In this document: positions 22,400-32,028 of the stretch, one piece after another | How positions within the stretch are numbered: position 1 is the stretch's first letter | Layout: each line of letters starts with the position of its first letter | DNA from: Diplosphaera chodatii | Lineage: Eukaryota; Chlorophyta; Trebouxiophyceae; Prasiolales; Stichococcaceae | Assembly (NCBI GenBank): GCA_032358165.1 | Contig: JAALGY010000008.1 | Location: 868,001-932,000 of the forward strand | Reading direction: 5' to 3' | Length of the DNA: 64,000 nt | Notes under the pieces: generated by a model | The model's database searches: none | The model's input: only the letters and a program-made list of their open reading frames with translations | What the model was told of the DNA's origin: nothing | Program-made: the position numbers and the translations under genes

Positions 22400-24520
22400 A
22401 GCCGCGCCATACGTGGAAGATGCTCAGCAGGCTACGAACTCATTTGCAAACAAAGAGAAACCTTGTGGCATCTGCAATCCAGGTTCGTCACCGCAGGGAA
22501 GCCGGCCAGATCAGAGACAGCGCAAGCAGTCATACCCGCTGGCAGCTCACCTCCCATGCAGCAACCCTGCATTCAAAAATTCGGCTGCCCAGCTGCCAGG
22601 CGTAGCCCCAGGCCTAGCTGCTGCTGTGGCCGCGGCCGCCGAGGGGGCGGCGCGCAGCAGAGCGGCCCCCAGCCTGGGCAGCCGAGCCAGGGGGCCGGCC
22701 GCTGTGCCCTCCGCAACGGCGGCGTCGACGCAGCATGCAGAGGCGGCCAGTGCAGCGCTGCCTGTGCAGGATGACACACCGCAGGGCACGTCACTGGATA
22801 CGACCGGCACAGAGCCGAGCGGCGAGGAGTGGGGCGGGGCCGCGGGGCCACAGTCTCCCACGTCAGTGGCTGGTGCGGCGACCGCCGCCCGACCGCCTCG
22901 CAGGAGAGGCCGCCCACCAGGCAGCAGGGGCAGGTCAGCTGAGAAATGGCACTGGCCATCCTGTGGCCGCCTCCACAATATGCAGACCACTTTTGTGCAG
23001 TGGTCAAGTGGCAAGGGAACATATCTGCCACATCGTCCCATGCAAACCACAGTCTGCGCACCTCACCCGCACAAATGATGTCCAGGGGACGACCCCGAGG
23101 TGGAGCTGCGCACGGCCGCGGCCAAAGCGGTGGACACAGCAAGCGTGCTGCCAGGGGCCAGACCACCGCAGCCGTCAGAGCCTCAGGTGCAGTACTGGAT
23201 CTAGTACTCCGGATCCGGATACTCCGGATGCTCTGTACAACACAGACAGCACATGGGGTCGCAGAGAGGCTGCTGTGATACATCTGTGTTTGCCACGAGT
23301 ACCTGGACACTGCAGAGTTGCACGGCCGCTCAAATGCATACGGAGGCTAAACACGCATATTGCAAGCAGCATGTTTGTATATAATCACCGCCCTGCGGCC
23401 GCCCTTAGCGCTGAGGTGCAGCACCGGTTGTGATGTCAGCAGGGGCACCACTGCGCGATAGCCACACCGTCGAGGGCGCCGCCACGGTGTGCATCGAGGT
23501 GGCGGATCCCAAAGCAGACCTCGTCATTCCGGCCTCCCTCATGCAGGTGAATGAGTGGGTTGCCTTCATGTCGAAGCTCAGGGTCTTGTGACAAGTGCAT
23601 CGTGTCATATTTCACTCCTTTCACTCCGCTTGCACCTTACGAACATGCTGGCAGGAGGCCTCCAGTCGGTTATTGTTTTGCTGCTGCAGATCCTGTACGA
23701 GAACCAGTGGCCGCCGCAGCAGCCAGCTGCCATCTCGCCCTATGGTGACCTGCTGCCGATGACGCTGCAGGAGCAAAGTAACCCTAGCAGGTGATTGAAC
23801 TCTCTCGAGTTGAGGACCTGAGCCCAGCACACCGCATGCAGCACATACATGTTGCCAATCCGACAGGCAGGTGAGGTGCTGGGAGCATGCACTAACGTGC
23901 CACCTGCCGGTGGCAGCGCCCTGCACCGTGCGGGCGCCGGCGTGATCGGCGGCCGCAGCTGGCGGCGCCTTGTCACCATGCTGGACCTGCAAAGCGGCTC
24001 GGTGCTGGCGATATCATCGGGCTGTCGTGGCGACGGGGCTAAAGCAGCATGCACAACCACAAGAGGGCTGCGGGACAGCAAGTATGGTGGTGACGCAGCT
24101 GGCGCCAGCCCTGAGCCCGAGTCACCACGCCCAGTGGTTGTCCCACCGCTGCAGGTGCATGTGTATTGACACAGCTGCCGTGTACAACGAAAGCATGGTC
24201 ATGAGTGTTGCAATCTAGCGGTCCGAAGCATGATACCCACATCAACATCATCATGAGACTTCATGTGGCTCTGCTGGCGCTGTAGATGCACATACGAAGG
24301 GTGCAGCATTGAAAGCACATACAACGGGATCTGCGCATCCTTGCGCTTCCTCGTTCCCGCGCTTCCAACACGCACAGCGTGTGTCTGCCGCAGTTGCGGC
24401 CGCTGATGCGGGAACGGCAGGGCGGTGGCTGGGTGCTGGCAGCCGCGGCTGCAGCGCTAGACTCCACCGCGCTGCAGGCCGTTTGCTCTCAGCTGCCCGA
24501 AAGCAGGTGGGGCCAAGATG
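22400..24520 (+). CDS. AT-hook-bearing exons, possible continuation of the RS/CCCH gene
   Basis: Several plus-strand segments look coding, but their full joining is uncertain. An exon near 22580-22940 is Ala/Ser-rich and ends PPRRRGRPPGSRGR, a GRP-core AT-hook. The next, near 23078-23185, begins MSRGRPRGGAAHGRG, a second AT-hook-like motif. Later segments include VCIEVADPKADLVIPASLMQ (23490-23550), ILYENQWPPQQPAAISPYGD (23690-23750), GGRSWRRLVTMLDLQSGSVL (23949-24008), a cysteine-rich piece CRCTYEGCSIESTYNGIC (24283-24336), and LRPLMRERQGGGWVLAA (24392-24442). AT-hooks bind the minor groove of AT-rich DNA. I do not recognise the C-terminal family. This may be the 3' half of the preceding gene, since there is no obvious terminator or new start between them, or a separate gene. 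The end coordinate is approximate. Confidence 0.4.
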
Positions 24521-24659
24521 CGAATGGAGTCAAGCCTACGCGTTGCAATCTGATCTTGCAGGCAAACACCCATGTTGACTGTGATGCAGCACATAAGAGT
24601 ACATGGATTTCCAGCGGGCGAGAAGCCAAGCCTGCAACTCATGCAGCACACTGATTTCA

Positions 24660-25734
24660 ACAGTGCTTTGTACTTCATGCTCGCAGTGGCGGCGGCGCTG
24701 GCAACATGGAAGTGATATCACACCCGACCACATCGATGCGTGCCCGCCGGTGGGCAGTGCTCGTGATAGCTTGAGATGTAGCGCCGTCTGTCAGATGGAA
24801 TTGACCGTACTGCATGCTAAGCTGGGTCCGTCTTCTTGAAGCACAGGTGCTAGAGGTGTTGTTCCGCTGACAACCTTTGCCCAACTGGTGCAACGTGCAG
24901 GTTCAGGTCCATGGGTGAGATCATGGCGGACGGCTGACTGCATGCCAACTGGCAGGTAATGACAGAACATGCAGCAGGTTACAGAAAGCTTCCAGCATGC
25001 CACTCTTTCATCAGACAAATGCAACAGGTGTTGCACTCATCATTTCAGTGACGTCCCCTCGCAAATAACACCATTGCACCATGCGAGGTCGCTGCCATGC
25101 ATGCAGGGCCAAGGGTGGGATATCAGGGCACTGGTCGGGGAGCCTGCGTGGGGCCTGGGCACTGCAGCCGCCATCGGGGACGCGGCCAGCAGAGTGCCTT
25201 GCAGGCCTGTGCTCCCGGCTGCCAGCACGGAGCAGTAGGGTAGCAAGACAACGTGTCCTGCCGTGAGCCTCCTGCCAAACACACGAGGCTTGCTAAGTGG
25301 CAACAGCTGCAGCACATGCTCTGGATACATGTTTGCCTGCACGTGCCGTGACGTCTGCACCATCGTGGTTTGCCTGGCTTCTTAGGACTAGGAAAGGTCG
25401 TGTCCTGTGCTGCAATGTGCATGCCAGACATGAATACAACAACAAGTTTTGAGAGAGTTGCTGCAAGCCGGCTTCAGAAAGGAAGAGCACGAAAACAGGA
25501 TGTCCACCGCAAAGCACAGCAGTGGCTGCCACGATGCAGCCAGCGCAGCAAACCAAACAATACGTAGAAGCTCTTCACGAACGTGACCAAATGCTATGCC
25601 GCAGCAAACTCATGAGTTGCTGCTCGGATCTCAGTTCTAACAGTTGCAATGGCGACTGGGGAAGTGGCCGGGAGGTGGGATGTGCTGGAGTGCGGGGTCG
25701 GGACTGGCGCCATGGCGGCGGGGGTCTGGCGGCG
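24660..25734. other. Intergenic region between convergent genes
   Basis: No convincing exon is seen. It lies between the plus-strand AT-hook exons and the 3' end of the minus-strand metalloprotease and should contain both 3' UTRs. Confidence 0.45.
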
Positions 25735-27612
25735 TCAGCCCACCGGCAGGAACAGCTGCTGCTGCGACTGTGGCTTCTTTGTGGGCTTCTTTGTGGGCTT
25801 CGGTGTGGGCTTCTTTTTGGTGGGAGCTGCCTTGCGGGGTGCTGCCTTGGGCGTGGCCTGCATTGCAGCTTGAGGGCCTCATCGGGCGGCCCCACTCGTA
25901 GGCCCTCAACAGACGGTGTGAACAGGCAGAAGGCCGACAGGCCACTCGAGCACAAGTGCACCTGTGGTGAGCTTACAACAGTATATACCTTAGGTGTGGG
26001 CTTGGGTGTGGGCTTTGCAGTTGGCTTGGGCGTAGGCTTGGCCGTCGGCTTGGCCGTGGGCTTGGCCGTGGGCTTGGCCGTCGGCTTCGGCGTTGCCTTG
26101 GGCAGCTGCAGCACTGAGGTCGGCTTCGGCGTGGGCGCTGCAGTGGGGGCGGGCGTCATGACGCCAGCGCCCCGGCCGCCGGCGTCCAGGCTGGACGACT
26201 GGCTCTGGGAGGCGGCCGCACCGGAGCTGGTCGAGGCGCTGGCCGCGCTGGCGCGATACGTCTGCCACATCTGCTGGATGCGCGCCGCCTGGCCGTCCGA
26301 GAAGTCGGAGCGGCACACGTCGTCCGTGTAGTCTGCATCACCAGCACACTGACTTCTGCAGGCTACTTAGCCAGGCCACACGTGACATGAGTATTGCAGC
26401 TGCACCACGCCTGAGAGCAGGGCGGGCGCGATGCATCAGCAGCCGCTGCACTGGCCAGCGCCACACTCACCCATGAAGTTGTGGATGGGGTTGGTGCCTG
26501 CGAGGTCGGGGCACGTGTTCTGGCTGGTGCACTGGTAGTCCGCCGCCGCCGCCGCGCGGGTGTCCTCCACGAAGTCGCCGCCGGTGCCGGCGTCGCAGCC
26601 GCCCGCAAACACGTGCAGCAGCCCCAGCCAGTGCCCCACCTGAGGCCGAGTCCACGGTTGCGGTTTGACACTGGGCAGCGGCAACTTTCAATCACAACAT
26701 GCCGTTGTGTCTGCAGCTGATGCAGCTGTCAGAAAGCTGATGACACCCAGGCACTCCAGCACACCTCGTGGACGGTGACGATCCCCTTGTTGTAGACGGT
26801 GCTGCCTGAGACAGCGGTGCCGTTGGGCAGCGTGCGGTCGTTGATGAACACGCCATCGTGGACGGCGTTGTTCTGCACGTCCCACGGCGAATAGGCGTAG
26901 CCCAGGATGGTGCTGCCGGGCTTGGTCGAGGCCAAGCGCGCTGTGAAGATGTTGAGCTGCAAGGTACGGCACAAGGTTAGGTGACATCCACTGAGCCCAT
27001 GTAGCATGCGTTGCACTTTGCAGCTACCATGCTGCGACCCGAGATGTGAATCACTCACCGTGTTCATGCCGCCGGTGTGCAGCAGGTTCTGCGCTGCGCC
27101 CTCCTGATCGCTATTGGCCTTCATGTTGGCAAACCAGTCGGCGTTTTCTGTGCGCGTGGTCTTCACCAGCTTGAACGAGAAGCCGATGTTCTGGTACGCC
27201 GCATTCAGGACGGCAATCTGGTTGCTGATCTGGGAGTCCAGGACGTTGCCGTCGTACACTGGATCTGGACCCTGAATTGGACACGATCTCACACATCAGA
27301 ACAGCGCTCAAGTTGTTGGCAGCGCACGGCTCAAAAGCATACTCGTAAAGCCTGTGTGCATCTGCATCTCACCTGTGAAATGACGTGGAAGTACACAGGG
27401 ACGGTGACGTCGCTGAATGCCATCCTGCTGGTCGCTATGTGGTTCTCCACTGTCTGCTGCACATCCTTCTTCACTGACACCGGCGGCTCCGTCTGCCCGC
27501 ACTCGAACAGCTCTGCAGCCGCCGGGCTCAGCAGTAACTCCACCACCAGGCAGGTCAGTAGAACCTTAATGGCTGCCGCTCTATGACTCCGCCGGCTTGG
27601 CAGCGACCACAT
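25735..27612 (-). CDS. Secreted M43 (pappalysin/gametolysin-like) zinc metalloprotease
   Basis: A secreted or periplasmic/cell-wall protease is predicted. ATG 27612 gives [10 protein letters not shown] and then a hydrophobic stretch ([18 protein letters not shown]) that reads as a signal peptide. The catalytic domain follows across several exons: [12 protein letters not shown], an exon starting GPDPVYDGN, and [20 protein letters not shown]. The metzincin site [14 protein letters not shown] (HExGHxxGLxH) is split by an intron after the Glu codon (donor near 26763, acceptor near 26642). The Met-turn PIHNFM|DYTDDVC is also split by an intron. After the domain comes a Ser/Ala spacer and a tail of PTAK/PTPK repeats; a last exon adds a Lys/Pro-rich piece ending QLFLPVG, with the stop at 25737-25735. 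The tail resembles a wall-association linker, which is inference. All three zinc histidines, the catalytic Glu and the Met-turn are present, so activity is expected. Confidence 0.85.
25990..26110 (-). repeat. PTAK/PTPK-coding short tandem repeat
   Basis: A 12-base-period degenerate repeat encodes about nine tandem K-P-T-[A/P] units in the metalloprotease tail. Copy number is likely variable. It also produces long open shadows on the plus strand with a periodic Gly-Val pattern. Confidence 0.8.
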
Positions 27613-28416
27613 GTTGTGTCCTGAATGGCGCCGCGGCCGCCTGCCAGCACCTGCGTGCACACTCACCCCGTCAGTCGTGGAGCACCTTGTACTTTGCAAT
27701 ACTGCGCCTCAGAGCTTCTGCTGCGGCGAATGCACTGTGTCGGTGGCGTTCGGGAGAAGCGCACCAAAAAGTGCAGCAACTTGCAAGGTGCACCACCCGT
27801 ATGACACCCGCAGCAGGCACCGGTCAGGGAGGGAGCCGTTAAGGTTTGCTGCTTGCAAGCCGTGTAATCATCAGCGTGTTATGCGTGGGAGGGTGCTGCA
27901 CCTGCCATGGTTTAGCAAGCGACTGTGGTGACAGCCGATATTGCTGCACCCGCACACCGGTGCGACTGCATCATGGAGTGCGTGCAGCCTCTTTCCAGCT
28001 GGTTTAGATACAGCACAGTCTACGCTCGGAAATTTGCTGACTTGCGCCTGCCCCAAGCCTAACGCTGCTGGGGTATCACGACAACTGCGCTGTGGAACGA
28101 CTGTGGCGTGTGGCACCACGGCGAAGGCTGCAGACGGTCACAAGCTTACTACAAAGCACTACAACGGCAGCACAAGCCACATACGCACATTCGAGAAGCC
28201 TTGGCGGCGTTGCACGCAGCGATCTATGTACGGACGCGATGACGTGGAAAGTCCAGCTCAGGTACTGCATCATCTTGTCAATCCTACTAGGACGCAGTAG
28301 GGGCGCCTTTCAGCTCCGCCACTCAAAACCACAAAACTTCATGACCACAAACTTCACTGTGAATGTCCGAATCCATGAATCAAACACTATATACCGAAAT
28401 ACGCTACAGCCACTGA
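27613..28416. other. Intergenic region upstream of the metalloprotease
   Basis: No exon is supported. It should contain the metalloprotease promoter (minus strand, left side) and the 3' UTR of the next minus-strand gene on the right. Small ORFs have no splice context. Confidence 0.5.
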
Positions 28417-30385
28417 CTAGTCTTCTGCTACCGTCCGCCCGCCACTGATCTGCGTCAGTCCAATCCAGCTGCCCTTGCCATCAGCTCGTCGCCGACGTGC
28501 AACATTCCGACTGGCCAGGACCCGCGGGAGGCAGAGGCATGCCAGCACCCCCAGCACTATCAGCGCCAGCAACGAGCCCTGCGTTTGCCCGGTGTCACGT
28601 CGTGCTTACATGAGGTTGGCAGGCTGCACTAGTGAGCTGGGTGGGCTACTTGCAGGCAGCAGCATGGGGTTGGGATTTTGAGGCCCAGCACACTGCAGCA
28701 ACCATCCGTGCTGCTGCAGCAATTCCACTAGCTTTGCAGCCGTGGGACGGGACCGGCGCACCGTGCCGAGGTGCCTGCCCGTGTCCTGCTGGTTCCGCGC
28801 CTGCACCGCCTTGCTGATGACGGACCGGTACTGCTGCTCCATCTCCTCCGCTGTCAGGTACGGGTGCTCCTTGACCATGCCTGCCACAGGATGACAGCAT
28901 TGCACCACCAGCTCCGAAGTCCGTGCAGCTTGTGCAGCTCGGCGCTTGCATGCATGTGTGCCGGTGTGCTCGCGAGAAAAGCTCTGCGATGTGTAGTCTG
29001 TCAGGGTTGCTGCTGGGGGCTTACTGCCAGGGTCCGGTTTGGCGACCTCCTTGTGCTGGACTGTGCACTGCCATAGCACGTCTGCTGGAATGTAGTCCAC
29101 CTGGCACAGCAGGTCGAGGCTGTGCACAGGGATGTGCTTATGCATGTCATTCAACGACAGTTGCTGTCCACAATCGATAGGGTGCAATCTTCTGCGACTG
29201 CACTCAGATCATACCCGGGTGACTTACTGAGGCATTGGCATTGGGCTGGAACTCTGCCGCTATAAACCACTTGTTCTGCGGCACATGTTCTGGCCGCATA
29301 TCGCCGCCGCCGTCGCCACCATACAGCAAGATGTCGAGCTGCATCATGCAAAGAGTCGGGCTGAGTTGGCAGATTGCTGGTGAGATCCAGAATGGTGCGG
29401 ATGACACGTGCAGGTGCTCGCTGGGGCACACCTCATCTGGCTTCGTGCCATTGGAGACATCCCAGTCCTTATGTTTCATTGAGTACCACAACAGCCGTGC
29501 CTCTGCAGCACGCGAAACATGCCATCAGCACCTCCAGATCATTGCGCCAGCATGCACACGCTGATGCAGGACAGCTGGCATCAGGACACTGACCATGCTT
29601 GGGCCCTGTGGCCCGTTTGAACGCTGGTCGTCCGTTTTCACATGTGTGCACTTTGTAGATGCCGTCCAGGCCGCCACTCAAGAGCGGCGCGAGCTTGTTG
29701 GCGCCGGTGAGCTGCAGGTCGCACATGCCCTTGTACGCTCCTGCACCCGGCAGGCTGACAAGATTTCAGCCCAACCTCGACAATGGGGTCCCCAGCTTGA
29801 CATCCTCGGCCAGCAGTCTCGCTGCGCACCACCTAGCTTGAAGTGCAGCAGTCAACAGCATGGCCGGCGAAACATCGTGTCACCATCAAGGATCGGGGCG
29901 CCGCTGGGGCCAAGTTTGCAGGAAGAGTGCTCCTCCGGCTGCCCGAAAGCATAGTCTCCATACACATCGTCCAGTGCCCCGGTCTTGCTGTTGAAGTACA
30001 GGTCACCGTCCTCCATACCATACTTGTCGCCCTGGAGCATGTGCAGGTTCAGTCCGTTGATGTGCAAGTCAAGCGAGTCGGTCATCAGTGGCATTTGGCA
30101 TCTGATGTGGTTATACACATGTACACGCACCAGCGTCTCAAGCGCGTAGTCGTCATAATTGTTCGCGAGTGAAGACCGAAGTGCAGACTCTGCGCTGGCT
30201 GCATGACTGCCTTCTGCTGCATGCTGCGACTGCAGATGCTGCTCCTTCACGGCAGCAATGCCCGCCCCAGCGTCATGTGCCAGCTGTCGGCTGCCGGAGG
30301 CAATAGTGATCCAGCAGCTGACGCATACACATAGCAGCAAGATGCGCTCCCATCTGCTGCGCTGTCGCATCATGTGACAGCGCAT
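28417..30385 (-). CDS. Unrecognised type I membrane protein
   Basis: I do not recognise the family. From ATG 30385 the N-terminus MRCHMMRQRSRWER is followed by a hydrophobic segment ILLLCVCVSCWITIASG, read as a signal peptide. The lumenal/extracellular part continues over phase-consistent exons: LDLHINGLNLHMLQGDKYGM, a join at LGPSGAPILDG|AYKGMCDL, TGANKLAPLLSGGLDGIYK, RLLWYSMKHKDWDVSNGT, LDILLYGGDGGGDMRPEHVP, LNDMHKHIPVHSLDLLCQVD and MVKEHPYLTAEEMEQQYRSV. The last exon has a membrane helix (GSLLALIVLGVLACLCLP) followed by a basic cytoplasmic tail with RRRRADGKG and TAG at 28419-28417. The exact splice into that last exon is unresolved. Two similar-phase exons with Trp, Tyr and Asp-rich loops suggest a beta-rich ectodomain, which is inference. 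Neighbouring genes also encode secreted proteins. Confidence 0.6.
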
Positions 30386-31220
30386 GGTGGTGTCCGTCAG
30401 TCTTACATTTCCTAAATGAAGTCTTTGACAGCTGCAAATTGAGCAGAACGGATGTTGTCCAGGTGATGACAGGGTAGGACCGACCGCCTGACCACACTGC
30501 TGAACACTTTGCAATGTGCGAGATCAAATAGCAAGTGATCTGCCAAACATGCGATGTCGCAAGGACCTGCTTTTCAGCTGTGTACGTAGCTGCTGCTCAG
30601 CGATCTCATGACGTGTATTAAATGCAGCTCTCTCGACTGTCTGGCGATGTACTGTGTAGCAACTTGCATGCTGAATGGCAGGTGCACGAGGGAAGTGTCA
30701 GGGTTTTGGGCATGTCTCCTGCATGCATGTTTGCATGGTGGTGGTGCACACCTCTCAACTATAGTGTGTAGCTTGCTCGTACCTGTTGCTTCAGCGAAGC
30801 AGAGATCACCAGGAGCATGACGGTCTAACAACATTTCGTTACATCATGTACAGCAAAACGATCCCACAGGCATGCAAACGCTTGCGACCAAAACCTTACA
30901 AACTTCTGATGCTGAACCCTTCTGCTGATGCTTCTGTACAATGGTAGATTACAAGGTATCTATTTGCATAACAGTCGAGCGGGTGTGCGTGCCTCGTGTT
31001 GAGGTGCATGTGCGCTTGCTACAGGCTCCACACCTGCACTGCAACATCATGACATGAGCTGCAGGCTGATGACGGTGCTGCCCGCCGTGTAGCAGTGCCA
31101 GAGCCGGCCAGGTCACAATTAGACCCGAAGCTGCACACTCACCTTCATTAACACTGGTGACGCCTGCTGTGACTGAGTCCTCATGGCATACTTCATGCCC
31201 CGCTTATGCCGCCTCGCCCC
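30386..31220. other. Intergenic region
   Basis: No exon is supported. It lies between the start of the membrane-protein gene and the COX16 stop, so it should hold the former's promoter and the latter's 3' UTR. Confidence 0.5.
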
Positions 31221-31603
31221 TCATTCTGGCACTGATGGCACTGGTTTGTTGGAGTAGTCAGCATCCCCTAGCTGCCGCTGAGTTCGCTGCAGCTCAGCCT
31301 CCAGTGACACTTCTGCCGGGTCCTTCGGCTTGAGCTCGGTGTATCTCTCCCTTGCATCCTATAAAAGCATGCATGCCATCAGAAGCGGTGTTCTTGAGAT
31401 GACACGCATTCAAACGCATTAGCAACGTGCAGGCTCACAGCACATAATGATGCCCGTGCACAAAGCGATCGCAGCATTGCATGCACCTTCAGCTCAAGTT
31501 TGCCGGAAAGAACATGCGCAATGCCAAGCCAGCCGCCGACTGTCAGCATGATGAGGGGCAGGCCCACGGTCAGGAAGCGCTGCCCGCCTCTGGATGTCGC
31601 CAT
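31221..31603 (-). CDS. COX16: Cytochrome c oxidase assembly protein COX16
   Basis: This is a small mitochondrial inner-membrane protein needed for complex IV assembly (COX1/COX2 maturation in known systems). It has two exons and 84 residues. Exon 1 (from ATG 31603) encodes MATSRGGQRFLTVGLPLIML and the rest of one membrane helix ending GIAHVLSGKLELK. After a phase-0 intron (donor AAG|GTGCAT), exon 2 encodes DARERYTELKPKDPAEVSLE, then a Glu/Gln helix and PVPSVPE, with the stop at 31223-31221. One N-terminal helix followed by the KPxDPxEVSLExEL-type block is characteristic of the family, and the length is typical. A 'tataaaa' string near 31360 lies inside the intron and is not a promoter of this gene. 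Confidence 0.85.
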
Positions 31604-32028
31604 GCATGTACCGCATATTCAAGCCTGATGGATGCGACGTGGCAATCGAACATTGCCAGTGCGCCACTGCTGTGCATGCGTGCATCCTCCCATGCATGCA
31701 GGATGCAGATGCAGCAGGTCCCAGCATGACAGGCAGCCGCTGGTCCGCAGTCTCAACTGCATGATGATGTTGACCAAGGCGTCTTTGCAACAGGGCCTGA
31801 CCCACGAAACCCCAACGCACCTGCCACCTTCCTGCCTGCACTGAAACCGTCCACTTGATCTGGGCACATCAGCAGCGGAGCAACTGGCTGAGTAGACCGT
31901 CGATCATCAGTCTCAGTACTGAGCAACTTCCAGAATCGGTTTGTGTATGCTACGTATAGCTGAAGGTTCCATATAGTAGCGAGCCAAGTCGCAGCTGGTC
32001 CGCAGCCTGCTGTGCGAGGCGCCGCACA

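Noticed and set aside
25522..26331. 269-codon plus-strand ORF with Gly-Val periodicity
   Set aside because: It is the antisense of the PTAK/PTPK tail of the minus-strand protease.
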